A DNA stretch of 64,000 nt from an uncultured Lachnospiraceae bacterium (GTDB taxonomy: Bacteria > Bacillota > Clostridia > Lachnospirales > Lachnospiraceae): the NCBI GenBank assembly GCA_902796005.1, contig CADBNF010000072.1, positions 1 to 64,000 of the forward strand. The letters are read 5' to 3'. Below, one piece after another: positions 41,883 to 48,852 of the stretch. The translations under genes were made by a program, and so were the position numbers. The notes under the pieces are model-generated. The model was given only the letters and a program-made list of their open reading frames with translations, made no database searches and was not told the origin of the DNA. Numbering within the stretch: position 1 is the stretch's first letter; each line of letters opens with the position of its first letter.

Positions 41883-42743
41883 ATGGCAATTTGTGATGTA
41901 TGCTTCCGGCATTGCCGGATACCCGAGGGCGGCACCGGCTTCTGCGGGGGCAGGGCCTGCAGGGGCGGGGAGATTTACCCGAAAAACGCCGGACGGCTGA
42001 CGGCCCTGGCCCTGGATCCGATAGAGAAGAAGCCCCTGGCCCGCTTTTTTCCCGGAAGCCGTATCCTTTCCGCGGGCAGCTACGGCTGCAACCTGCGCTG
42101 CCTGTTCTGCCAGAATGCGGAAATTTCCTGGTCGGAGGAGGCCTTTGCCCTCCGGACAAAAACAAAATACGTTTCGCCGGAGGAGCTTGCCCAGGCTGCG
42201 GCCAGCTACCGGAAGGCCGGCAATATCGGCCTGGCCTTTACCTATAACGAGCCCCTCATCAGCTGGGAGTACGTCCGGGATACGGCGAAACTGGTGAAGG
42301 AGGCCGGGATGAAAAACGTCCTGGTCACCAACGGCTGTGCAGAACTTCCTGTTCTGGAGGCCCTGGCCCCTTATATCGACGCCATGAATATTGATCTGAA
42401 GGGCTTTACGAAGCGGTATTATGAGGAAATCTGCGGCGGAAGCCTGGAAATGCTGAAGGCCTTTATAGAAAGGGCGGTGCAGGTCTGCCATGTGGAGCTT
42501 ACCTGCCTGGTTGTGCCCGGGGAAAATGACGGGGAAGAGGAGATTAAGGAGATGACCGGCTGGATTGCCGGCCTTCGGAATGGGGAAGGGGCGGTCATCG
42601 GACCGGATATTCCGCTGCATATTTCGCGGTTTTTCCCCCGCTTCCATATGACGGACCGGCCTGCGACGCCGGTGGAGACGGTTTACCGGCTGGCGGACGC
42701 CGCACGGGAAACCCTCCATTACGTCTACACGGGAAACTGCTGA
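41883..42743 (+). CDS. AmmeMemoRadiSam system radical SAM enzyme
   Basis: 286 residues. An N-terminal Cys cluster (CDVCFRHC, FCGGRAC) precedes the radical SAM motif CNLRCLFC (C-x3-C-x2-C) near 72, NIGLAFTYNEPLISWE, NVLVTNGC and IDLKGF. This combination is diagnostic of the AmmeMemoRadiSam radical SAM enzyme, which resembles pyruvate formate-lyase-activating enzymes. Start at 41883 behind GGAGAG. It ends the ten-gene unit; a terminator follows. Confidence 0.93.
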   Translation: MAICDVCFRHCRIPEGGTGFCGGRACRGGEIYPKNAGRLTALALDPIEKKPLARFFPGSRILSAGSYGCNLRCLFCQNAEISWSEEAFALRTKTKYVSPEELAQAAASYRKAGNIGLAFTYNEPLISWEYVRDTAKLVKEAGMKNVLVTNGCAELPVLEALAPYIDAMNIDLKGFTKRYYEEICGGSLEMLKAFIERAVQVCHVELTCLVVPGENDGEEEIKEMTGWIAGLRNGEGAVIGPDIPLHISRFFPRFHMTDRPATPVETVYRLADAARETLHYVYTGNC

Positions 42744-42746
42744 AAT

Positions 42747-42776
42747 AAAAAAAGACTGCTGCAGCAGTCTTTTTTT
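42747..42776. terminator. Bidirectional terminator of the ten-gene unit and HxlR gene
   Basis: The perfect palindrome A7-GACTGCTG/CAGCAGTC-T7 (42747-42776) lies between convergent genes. Confidence 0.9.
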
Positions 42777-42810
42777 ATTTCTGGTAGGGGAGGGTGGGGG
42801 GTGGGGTAAA

Positions 42811-43173
42811 TTACATATACTTCACACTCCACTTCGCCATCTCAAAAAAGATGGGGAAGAGATCCTCGCCCTTCTTGGTGAGAGAATACTCCACGTGAGG
42901 CGGGATTTCATTGAACTGCTCCCGGGAAACCACCCGGAGCTCCTCCAGGTCCCGCAGCGTATTGGTCAGCATGGTATTGGTGATATTCGGGATGGCCTTG
43001 CGCAGCTCACCGAACCGGAAAGAAGGCCTTTTTGAAAGCTGGTAGAGGACGATAAGGTTCCATTTGCCGCCCAGGACCTGCAGGGCCTTTACCACGTAGC
43101 ACTTCTCCGTACAGGCCGTCTCCTCGCAGGAAAGCCGCTGAAACTCTTCAAAACTCATATCTTGGAAACCCAT
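42811..43173 (-). CDS. HxlR-family transcriptional regulator
   Basis: 120 residues. The winged-helix pattern LGGKWNLIVLYQLSKRPSFRFGELRKAIPNITNTMLTNTLRDLEELRVVSRE is split by me only for reading; all parts match HxlR proteins, many of which sense thiol stress or electrophiles through Cys. Cys residues are present in SCEETACTEKC near residues 16-25. AAAGGA precedes the ATG at 43173. It is divergent from lon, and shared ACTTTGTAC elements in the intergenic region suggest it controls both genes. Confidence 0.9.
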   Translation of the reverse strand: MGFQDMSFEEFQRLSCEETACTEKCYVVKALQVLGGKWNLIVLYQLSKRPSFRFGELRKAIPNITNTMLTNTLRDLEELRVVSREQFNEIPPHVEYSLTKKGEDLFPIFFEMAKWSVKYM

Positions 43174-43221
43174 TCTTACGTCCTTTCTCCCGGTATGAAA
43201 AAACATACTTAGTCAGGGATA

Positions 43222-43320
43222 ACTTTGTACTTGATTTATATTTTATCCATGGTATAATAAATATACCATATATGATAATTATTCTTTATCATGATTTTAT
43301 ATCATATATGTACTTTGTAC
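43222..43320. promoter_or_regulatory. lon promoter with candidate HxlR operators
   Basis: A lon promoter can be drawn as TTGATT (43231-43236), 16 bp, TATAAT (43253-43258). ACTTTGTAC occurs at 43222-43230, touching the -35, and again at 43312-43320. Between them CATATATGATA (43267-43277) and TATCATATATG (43300-43310) form a perfect 11-bp inverted repeat. The symmetrical arrangement suits repression or looping by a dimeric regulator. Confidence 0.6.
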
Positions 43321-43399
43321 CATATTGACCGTCAAAAATCAAGACCGGATTGAAAAAAGAGACTGCCGGTCCTGCGGAACATAAAGAAAGGAAAGAAAA

Positions 43400-45736
43400 A
43401 TGAAAGTTATTCCCTTATACAATTATCTTGTACTGCCGAATGCCTTCGTCTACATCCCCGTGGATGAGCAGCGGAATCCCGGCCTGAAGGATGCCCCGGT
43501 GGGGGAAAAGGTCGTCCTCCTGTCGGCGAAGGATATGAAATCCGAGCCGGAGGACATCGCCGAGAAATTCTATCCCATCGGCGTATCCGGCACCATTGCC
43601 GAGTCCATGATGGACGGCTTCATCCACATCAAGACCGGCTACCGGGTGAACATCGAGGGCCTGGAAAGAAAAACCGAGAAAACCTTAAGCGTGATGACCA
43701 GTGTCCGCCGGGATATCGAGGATATGACCGAGGAAGAGGTTCATGAGCGTTACATCCGCCTGAAGGCGGCGGTGACCGAATTTATCCGGAAGACACCGGC
43801 GAACAGCTGGTGGCAGCAGATTGTCTCCGGCCTGGACAATATCGAGAAGATTGCGGCCGTGGCCTCCATCAGCATGAACATCAGCGCCCAGCAGAGATAC
43901 GAGGTGCTGGCCATGGACAGTATCCGGGAGAGAACCCAGCTGCTGGAAAAGCTGGTGCGGGAAATGATGGAGATTTCCGAGCTCTCCGCGGAAGCAAATG
44001 CAGACCGGGTGAACGAATACCAGAAGGCTTACCGGGAATCCGCCATCAAGCACCAGATTGAATACCTCCAGGAGCAGCTGGATGAAATGCATCCCGAATC
44101 CGTCTCCGATATCCGGCAGATGGAGAAGCGGATCGAGGAATCCGGCATGAACGAGCAGGCCTACCGGGAAGCCACCAAGGCCCTGAACCGGATGAAGCAG
44201 GACGGCCAGAACGGGCACGAATACGGTACCCTGTACGATTACCTGGATTTCCTGACCACCCTCTCCTGGAAGGCCGACGAGCCCGAGACCATTGACCTCG
44301 ACGAGGCGGAAAAGATCCTGGACGAGGACCATTTCGGCCTGAAGAAGATTAAAGACAGGATTATCCAGCAGATTGCGGTCATGAACCTGAACCGGAAGCA
44401 GTTCGGCACCATCCTCCTGTTTGTCGGCGCGCCGGGCACGGGCAAGACCAGCATCGGCCAGAGCATTGCCCGGGCCCTGCACCGCAAATACGTGCGGGTG
44501 TCCCTGGGCGGTGTCCGGGACGAGGCCGATATCCGGGGCCACAGAAGGACCTATATCGGTGCCATGCCCGGCCGGATCATGGACGGTATCGCCAAGAGCG
44601 GCTCGGCCAATCCGGTCATGGTGCTGGACGAGGTGGACAAGCTGTCCGTCTCCTACAACGGCGACCCGGCCAGCGCCCTTCTGGAGGTGCTGGATCCGGA
44701 GCAGAACAGTACCTTTACGGACCATTATATGAACGTTCCCTACGACCTTTCCCGGGTTATGTTCATCTGCACGGCAAATACCGTGGACACCATTCCCGAA
44801 CCGCTGCTGAACCGGATGGAGGTGATTCACTTCCCCGGCTATACGGCTGCGGATAAGCTGCAGATTGCGAAAAAACACCTTCTGCCCAAGGCCATGGAAT
44901 CCATGGGCATCGGCAAAAACGACATGAAGGTGGACGAGGCGGCCCTGAAGAGCATTGTCTCCGACTATACCATGGAAACGGGTGTCCGGGGCCTGAAGAA
45001 GCGAATCGATACCCTGTGCAGGATTGCTGCGGTGAACCTGGTCAAGGGCGGAAACGAACCCTTAAAGGTTACGAAGAAGAACCTGAAGAACTACATGGAC
45101 ACCAAGCCCATCCGTCACGGCCGGATCGTGAAGGATACAAGACCCGGCATCGTCACCGGCCTTGCCTGGACGGCGGCCGGCGGAGAGGTGCTCTACATCG
45201 AATCCGCCTTTATGCCCGGAGAAGGCAGGATTACCGTTACCGGCCAGCTGGGCGACGTGATGAGCGAATCCGTGAAAATCGCCCTGACCCTGGTGAAGGG
45301 CATGTTCCCGGAGAAGGCGGAGGTCTTCAAAAACCACGATCTGCACGTCCATGTGCCCGACGGCGCGGTGAAAAAGGACGGTCCCTCCGCCGGTATTACC
45401 CTGACCACGGCCCTGGCCTCCCTGGTGACGGACAGCGTAGTGTCCCCGGAGTATGCCATGACCGGCGAGGTCTCCTTACGAGGCCGGGTAATGCCCATCG
45501 GCGGGCTGCCTGAGAAGCTGATGGCTGCCCAGCGGGCCGGCGTGAAGACTGTATTTATCCCCGAGGACAACGTGGACGACCTGGAAGAGGTGGCCGCGGA
45601 GGTGAAGAAGAAGCTGAACATCATCCCCGTCCGGTATGTGGAGGACGTGCTGAAGCAGGTGGGCATCCTGAAGAAGGGCACCGCGAAGACCGCCGCGAAG
45701 AAGCCGGAGAAGTTAAAAAAAGAATATGCGGCCTGA
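43400..45736 (+). CDS. lon: ATP-dependent protease Lon
   Basis: 778 residues. A divergent N-terminal LON substrate domain (1-~200) and coiled-coil region are followed by the AAA+ module with Walker A GAPGTGKTS at 343-351 and Walker B VMVLDEVDK. The protease domain has catalytic Ser663 (KDGPSAGIT) and Lys706 (LPEKLMAAQ), 43 residues apart as in E. coli Lon. It degrades damaged and regulatory proteins. The C-terminus is Lys/Ala-rich. RBS AAAGGAAAG. It is divergently paired with an HxlR regulator, which is unusual for lon and suggests stress-specific control. Confidence 0.95.
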   Translation: MKVIPLYNYLVLPNAFVYIPVDEQRNPGLKDAPVGEKVVLLSAKDMKSEPEDIAEKFYPIGVSGTIAESMMDGFIHIKTGYRVNIEGLERKTEKTLSVMTSVRRDIEDMTEEEVHERYIRLKAAVTEFIRKTPANSWWQQIVSGLDNIEKIAAVASISMNISAQQRYEVLAMDSIRERTQLLEKLVREMMEISELSAEANADRVNEYQKAYRESAIKHQIEYLQEQLDEMHPESVSDIRQMEKRIEESGMNEQAYREATKALNRMKQDGQNGHEYGTLYDYLDFLTTLSWKADEPETIDLDEAEKILDEDHFGLKKIKDRIIQQIAVMNLNRKQFGTILLFVGAPGTGKTSIGQSIARALHRKYVRVSLGGVRDEADIRGHRRTYIGAMPGRIMDGIAKSGSANPVMVLDEVDKLSVSYNGDPASALLEVLDPEQNSTFTDHYMNVPYDLSRVMFICTANTVDTIPEPLLNRMEVIHFPGYTAADKLQIAKKHLLPKAMESMGIGKNDMKVDEAALKSIVSDYTMETGVRGLKKRIDTLCRIAAVNLVKGGNEPLKVTKKNLKNYMDTKPIRHGRIVKDTRPGIVTGLAWTAAGGEVLYIESAFMPGEGRITVTGQLGDVMSESVKIALTLVKGMFPEKAEVFKNHDLHVHVPDGAVKKDGPSAGITLTTALASLVTDSVVSPEYAMTGEVSLRGRVMPIGGLPEKLMAAQRAGVKTVFIPEDNVDDLEEVAAEVKKKLNIIPVRYVEDVLKQVGILKKGTAKTAAKKPEKLKKEYAA

Positions 45737-45749
45737 GTAAACTGCAAGG

Positions 45750-45785
45750 CTGCCGCACCCCCCGGGCTGCGGCAGTCTTTTTTTA
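45750..45785 (+). terminator. Terminator of lon
   Basis: CTGCCGCA/TGCGGCAG (45750-45757 and 45768-45775), loop of ten, followed by TC and seven T residues. Confidence 0.9.
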
Positions 45786-45872
45786 AAATTATACTTGCCT
45801 GACAGGGTAAACTCATTTAACATGGCAGTGTAACAGAAGGATTATCTGCAACTTGAAAAATGGAGACAACAG

Positions 45873-47012
45873 ATGATTTACAGAGAATTCAGAGGAGAAA
45901 AACTGTCCGCCCTGGGCTTCGGCGCCATGCGCCTGCCCGTCATCGACGGAAAAGACCGGGACGTGGATATCGCCGCCACCCAGGAAATGGTGGATTACGC
46001 CATGAATGCCGGCATAAACTACTATGACTGCGGCTGGAGCTACCACGGCGGCAGCTGCGAAAGCATTATGGGCAGTGCCCTGAAGAAATATCCCAGGGAA
46101 AGCTACCACATCGTCACCAAATATCCCGGCTATGACCTCTCCACCATGTCGAAAGCCCCTGCGGTATTTGCAAAACAGCTGGAAAACTGCCAGGTGGACA
46201 GCTTCGATTTCTATCTGCTGCACAACGTCTGCGAGCTGAACATCGAGGCATATCTGGATACGGAAAAATACGGCGTCGTGGAATATATCCTGGAGCAGCA
46301 GAAGGCCGGAAAGATCAAACACCTGGGCTTCTCCACCCATGCCCAGATACCGGTGATGAAGCGCTTCCTGGAAAAATACGGCCAGTATATGGAATTCTGC
46401 CAGATTCAGCTGAACTGGCTGGACTGGACCTTCCAGGAGGCAAAGGCCAAGGTGGAGCTGCTTTCCTCCTATAATATCCCCGTGTGGGTCATGGAGCCCT
46501 TAAGGGGCGGCAAGCTGGCGAAGCTTTCGGCGGAGGACGAGGCGGTGCTCAAAGCCCTGCGTCCGGAAGAGGATATTCCTGCCTGGGCTTTTCGGTTCAT
46601 GCAGAGCATTCCGGAGGTGACCGTGACCCTGTCCGGTATGTCCTCCCTGGAGCAGCTTAAGGCAAATATTGCCACCTACGAGGCGGAAAAGCCCTTAACT
46701 GAGCAGGAAATGGCTGCCCTGATGCAGATTGCGGATAAGATGCAGAAGGCCAAAACCCTTCCCTGCACCGCCTGCCATTACTGCACAAACCACTGCCCGA
46801 AGAACCTGGACATCCCCTATCTGATGAGCCTGTACAACGAGCATATCCTGACCGGCGGCGGCTTTATCGCGCCGATGGCCATGGTGGCCGTGGACAAGGA
46901 GCACTGGCCGGATGTCTGCCTCCACTGCCATAGCTGCGAGCAGGTCTGCCCCCAGCAGATTAAGATTTCCGATATGATGGAGGATTTTGTGAAGATTATC
47001 CCGAAATGGTAA
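45873..47012 (+). CDS. Aldo/keto reductase with C-terminal ferredoxin motifs
   Basis: 379 residues. The AKR barrel (1-~290) has the catalytic Tyr in YDCGWSYHGGSCE, the HNVCEL strand and GFSTH. The C-terminus carries two CxxCxxxCP-type motifs (CTACHYCTNHCP and CLHCHSCEQVCP) that probably bind two [4Fe-4S] clusters. This ferredoxin-fused type (COG1453) is common in strict anaerobes and may use ferredoxin electrons instead of NADPH. RBS GGAGAC. Single-gene unit after the lon terminator; a TTGCCT...TAACAT pair near 45795-45823 may be its promoter. Confidence 0.9.
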   Translation: MIYREFRGEKLSALGFGAMRLPVIDGKDRDVDIAATQEMVDYAMNAGINYYDCGWSYHGGSCESIMGSALKKYPRESYHIVTKYPGYDLSTMSKAPAVFAKQLENCQVDSFDFYLLHNVCELNIEAYLDTEKYGVVEYILEQQKAGKIKHLGFSTHAQIPVMKRFLEKYGQYMEFCQIQLNWLDWTFQEAKAKVELLSSYNIPVWVMEPLRGGKLAKLSAEDEAVLKALRPEEDIPAWAFRFMQSIPEVTVTLSGMSSLEQLKANIATYEAEKPLTEQEMAALMQIADKMQKAKTLPCTACHYCTNHCPKNLDIPYLMSLYNEHILTGGGFIAPMAMVAVDKEHWPDVCLHCHSCEQVCPQQIKISDMMEDFVKIIPKW

Positions 47013-47068
47013 ATCTTCCGGCCCCCGGGCATTTGACACAAAAAGACATAAGAAAGCGGCGAAAAGAA

Positions 47069-47980
47069 ATGGACATGCAGCGCATTACCGGGACGGACAG
47101 CCCCTACTATGAAGAAAGCAGGGCCCTGTATTACAGGGCATTTCCGAGAAATGAGCAGATGGATATGGGGGTATTTCTGGATAAAACCCAGGAAACCCGG
47201 GAAATCTATGCCTTTTCAGAAGGCGGACGGTTTGCGGGCTTTGCCGCCTTCATGAACGCGCTGGATATTTCCCACATCATTTATTTTGCGGTGGAGGAAG
47301 CTTTACGGGGAAAAGGCGCAGGAGGCCGGATCCTTGAGAAAATCAGCCGGGAAAAGGCCGGCAAACGGCTTGTGGTGGACGTTGAGGCGGCATGGCCGGA
47401 AAAGCCCGATGCCGAAGAACGGGCAAACCGCCAGGCATTCTATTTCAGGAACGGGTTTTCGAAGACGGACATCGCCTACAACTGGCAGGCGGAGGATTAT
47501 GAAATCCTGGTCCGGGGCGGAAACCTCCCCAGGGAGGATTTCAATGCCTTCTGGGGTGAACTCTTCCACGGCCGGAAGTACGTCAAGGTGGCCGCGGCGG
47601 TGATCCTGAAGGACAACCGCATCTTTGCCACCCAGAGAGGCTACGGCGAGTACAAGGACTGGTGGGAATTCCCCGGCGGCAAGCTGGAGCCGGGCGAAAC
47701 GGCGGAGCAGGCCCTGGCCCGGGAAATCCGGGAGGAGCTGGATACCGAAATTGAGGTGGGCGAGTGGCTGACCACCGTGGAGTACGATTACCCGAAATTT
47801 CACCTGTCCATGGACTGCTTCCTGTGCCGGGTGATAAAGGGGAAGCTTACCTTAAAGGAACACGAAGCCGCCCGCTGGCTGTCGGCGCAGGAGCTGCAGG
47901 AGGTGCAGTGGCTGCCGGCGGATACGGACGTCCTGGAAATCATAAAACAGATGCTTTCGGAAGCGGAAGCGTCACGGTAA
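47069..47980 (+). CDS. GNAT acetyltransferase fused to a MutT-type Nudix hydrolase
   Basis: 303 residues. The N-terminal half (1-~165) resembles a GNAT N-acetyltransferase: YFAVEEALRGKGAGGRILEKI is the acetyl-CoA loop, and FYFRNGFSKT the final strands. The C-terminal half (~175-303) has a full Nudix box, GGKLEPGETAEQALAREIREEL, in the context of 8-oxo-dGTP diphosphatase-like proteins (RGYGEYKDWWEFPGG). The two parts are in one frame with no break. The purpose of joining acetylation and nucleotide clean-up is unknown. The Shine-Dalgarno sequence is weak; an ATG two codons later is possible. Confidence 0.85.
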   Translation: MDMQRITGTDSPYYEESRALYYRAFPRNEQMDMGVFLDKTQETREIYAFSEGGRFAGFAAFMNALDISHIIYFAVEEALRGKGAGGRILEKISREKAGKRLVVDVEAAWPEKPDAEERANRQAFYFRNGFSKTDIAYNWQAEDYEILVRGGNLPREDFNAFWGELFHGRKYVKVAAAVILKDNRIFATQRGYGEYKDWWEFPGGKLEPGETAEQALAREIREELDTEIEVGEWLTTVEYDYPKFHLSMDCFLCRVIKGKLTLKEHEAARWLSAQELQEVQWLPADTDVLEIIKQMLSEAEASR

Positions 47981-47991
47981 GGAGCGGAATA

Positions 47992-48231
47992 ATGGATGCA
48001 CAGGCGGTTATCGGAAGACTGAACCGGATATACGGCGCGGATAAAGGCTTTCGGATCTATGCCGTGGTCATGCCCGGAATCCTGAAGGATTTCCGGCGCA
48101 TGCTGGAGGCTGCGGCGCCGGGGGAGACGGTGCGGGAGGAATACCGGCTGGAGGACGGCAAGGCTGCCATTTTTCTCACCGGCAGGCGAAATACCTCCGG
48201 TGAAGCGGAAATAGAGGCCGAGGTATGCTGA
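47992..48231 (+). CDS. Small hypothetical protein
   Basis: 79 residues, starting 11 nt after the GNAT-Nudix gene behind AAGGAG. It has two helical segments (AVIGRLNRIY and LKDFRRMLEAA) and a beta hairpin at the end (YRLEDGKAAIFLTGRR). No family is recognised. Coupling to the upstream gene suggests a shared role. Confidence 0.65.
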   Translation: MDAQAVIGRLNRIYGADKGFRIYAVVMPGILKDFRRMLEAAAPGETVREEYRLEDGKAAIFLTGRRNTSGEAEIEAEVC

Positions 48232-48276
48232 AAGCCCGGAAGACCTTATTCAGACCGGGCAGCGGACGGATATTTA

Positions 48277-48305
48277 TTGCTTTTCCTGCGCCGGTACGGT
48301 ATAAT
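48277..48305 (+). promoter_or_regulatory. Promoter of desulfoferrodoxin
   Basis: TTGCTT (48277-48282), 17-bp spacer, TATAAT (48300-48305). Confidence 0.75.
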
Positions 48306-48352
48306 TTACGTATTGTGAAACAACTGTAAATAAAAGAATATGGAGGTGTAAG

Positions 48353-48718
48353 ATGAAGTTTTATCGTTGTGAAATCTGCGGCAGAATTATGGAAGAAGTA
48401 AAGGGCGGCGGTCCCTTAACCTGCTGCGGTCAGGCCATGACCGAGCTGATCCCCGGAACAACGGACGCTTCTTTGGAGAAGCATGTGCCGGTTTGTACGG
48501 TAGAGGGAAATAAAGTCGTGGTCAAGGTCGGCGCTGCGGAACATCCCATGCTGGACGCCCACTATATCGAATGGGTTGCCCTTGAGACCAATTTCGGCGT
48601 ACAGAGAAGAGCGCTGGCACCCGGACATGCACCGGAAGCCTGGTTTGCCCTGACCGAGAATGAGAAGGTGGAGGCGGTTTACGCCTACTGCAACCTGCAC
48701 GGACTCTGGAAGGCATAA
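48353..48718 (+). CDS. dfx: Desulfoferrodoxin (superoxide reductase)
   Basis: 121 residues, a 2Fe-type superoxide reductase. The N-terminal desulforedoxin domain has FYRCEICG and TCCGQAM, giving the Cys4 rubredoxin-like iron site. The C-terminal domain has EKHVPVC, AEHPMLDAHYIEW and YCNLHGLW, giving the His4-Cys catalytic iron. It reduces superoxide to hydrogen peroxide without making oxygen, which is typical of anaerobes. RBS GGAGGTG; its own promoter and terminator. Confidence 0.97.
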   Translation: MKFYRCEICGRIMEEVKGGGPLTCCGQAMTELIPGTTDASLEKHVPVCTVEGNKVVVKVGAAEHPMLDAHYIEWVALETNFGVQRRALAPGHAPEAWFALTENEKVEAVYAYCNLHGLWKA

Positions 48719-48741
48719 GAAGCTGCTGAATGAATAAGAGC

Positions 48742-48771
48742 GACAGGGGGACAGCCCCCTGTCATTTTTTT
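48742..48771 (+). terminator. Terminator of dfx, REP-like stem
   Basis: GACAGGGGG/CCCCCTGTC (48742-48750 and 48755-48763), a 4-nt loop and seven T residues. The stem shares GACAGGGGGAC with the REP arm and may derive from one. Confidence 0.9.
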
Positions 48772-48807
48772 GCTCAAAAACGCAACTATGCAAACAGCAT
48801 CGGGGTG

Positions 48808-48816
48808 TGGTATAAT
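48808..48816 (+). promoter_or_regulatory. Extended -10 promoter of the transglutaminase gene
   Basis: TGGTATAAT, an extended -10 element, lies about 37 nt before the start codon; the -35 is poor. Confidence 0.6.
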
Positions 48817-48852
48817 ACAGTGTTCAAAAAGGGATTACAAGGGGATACACCG

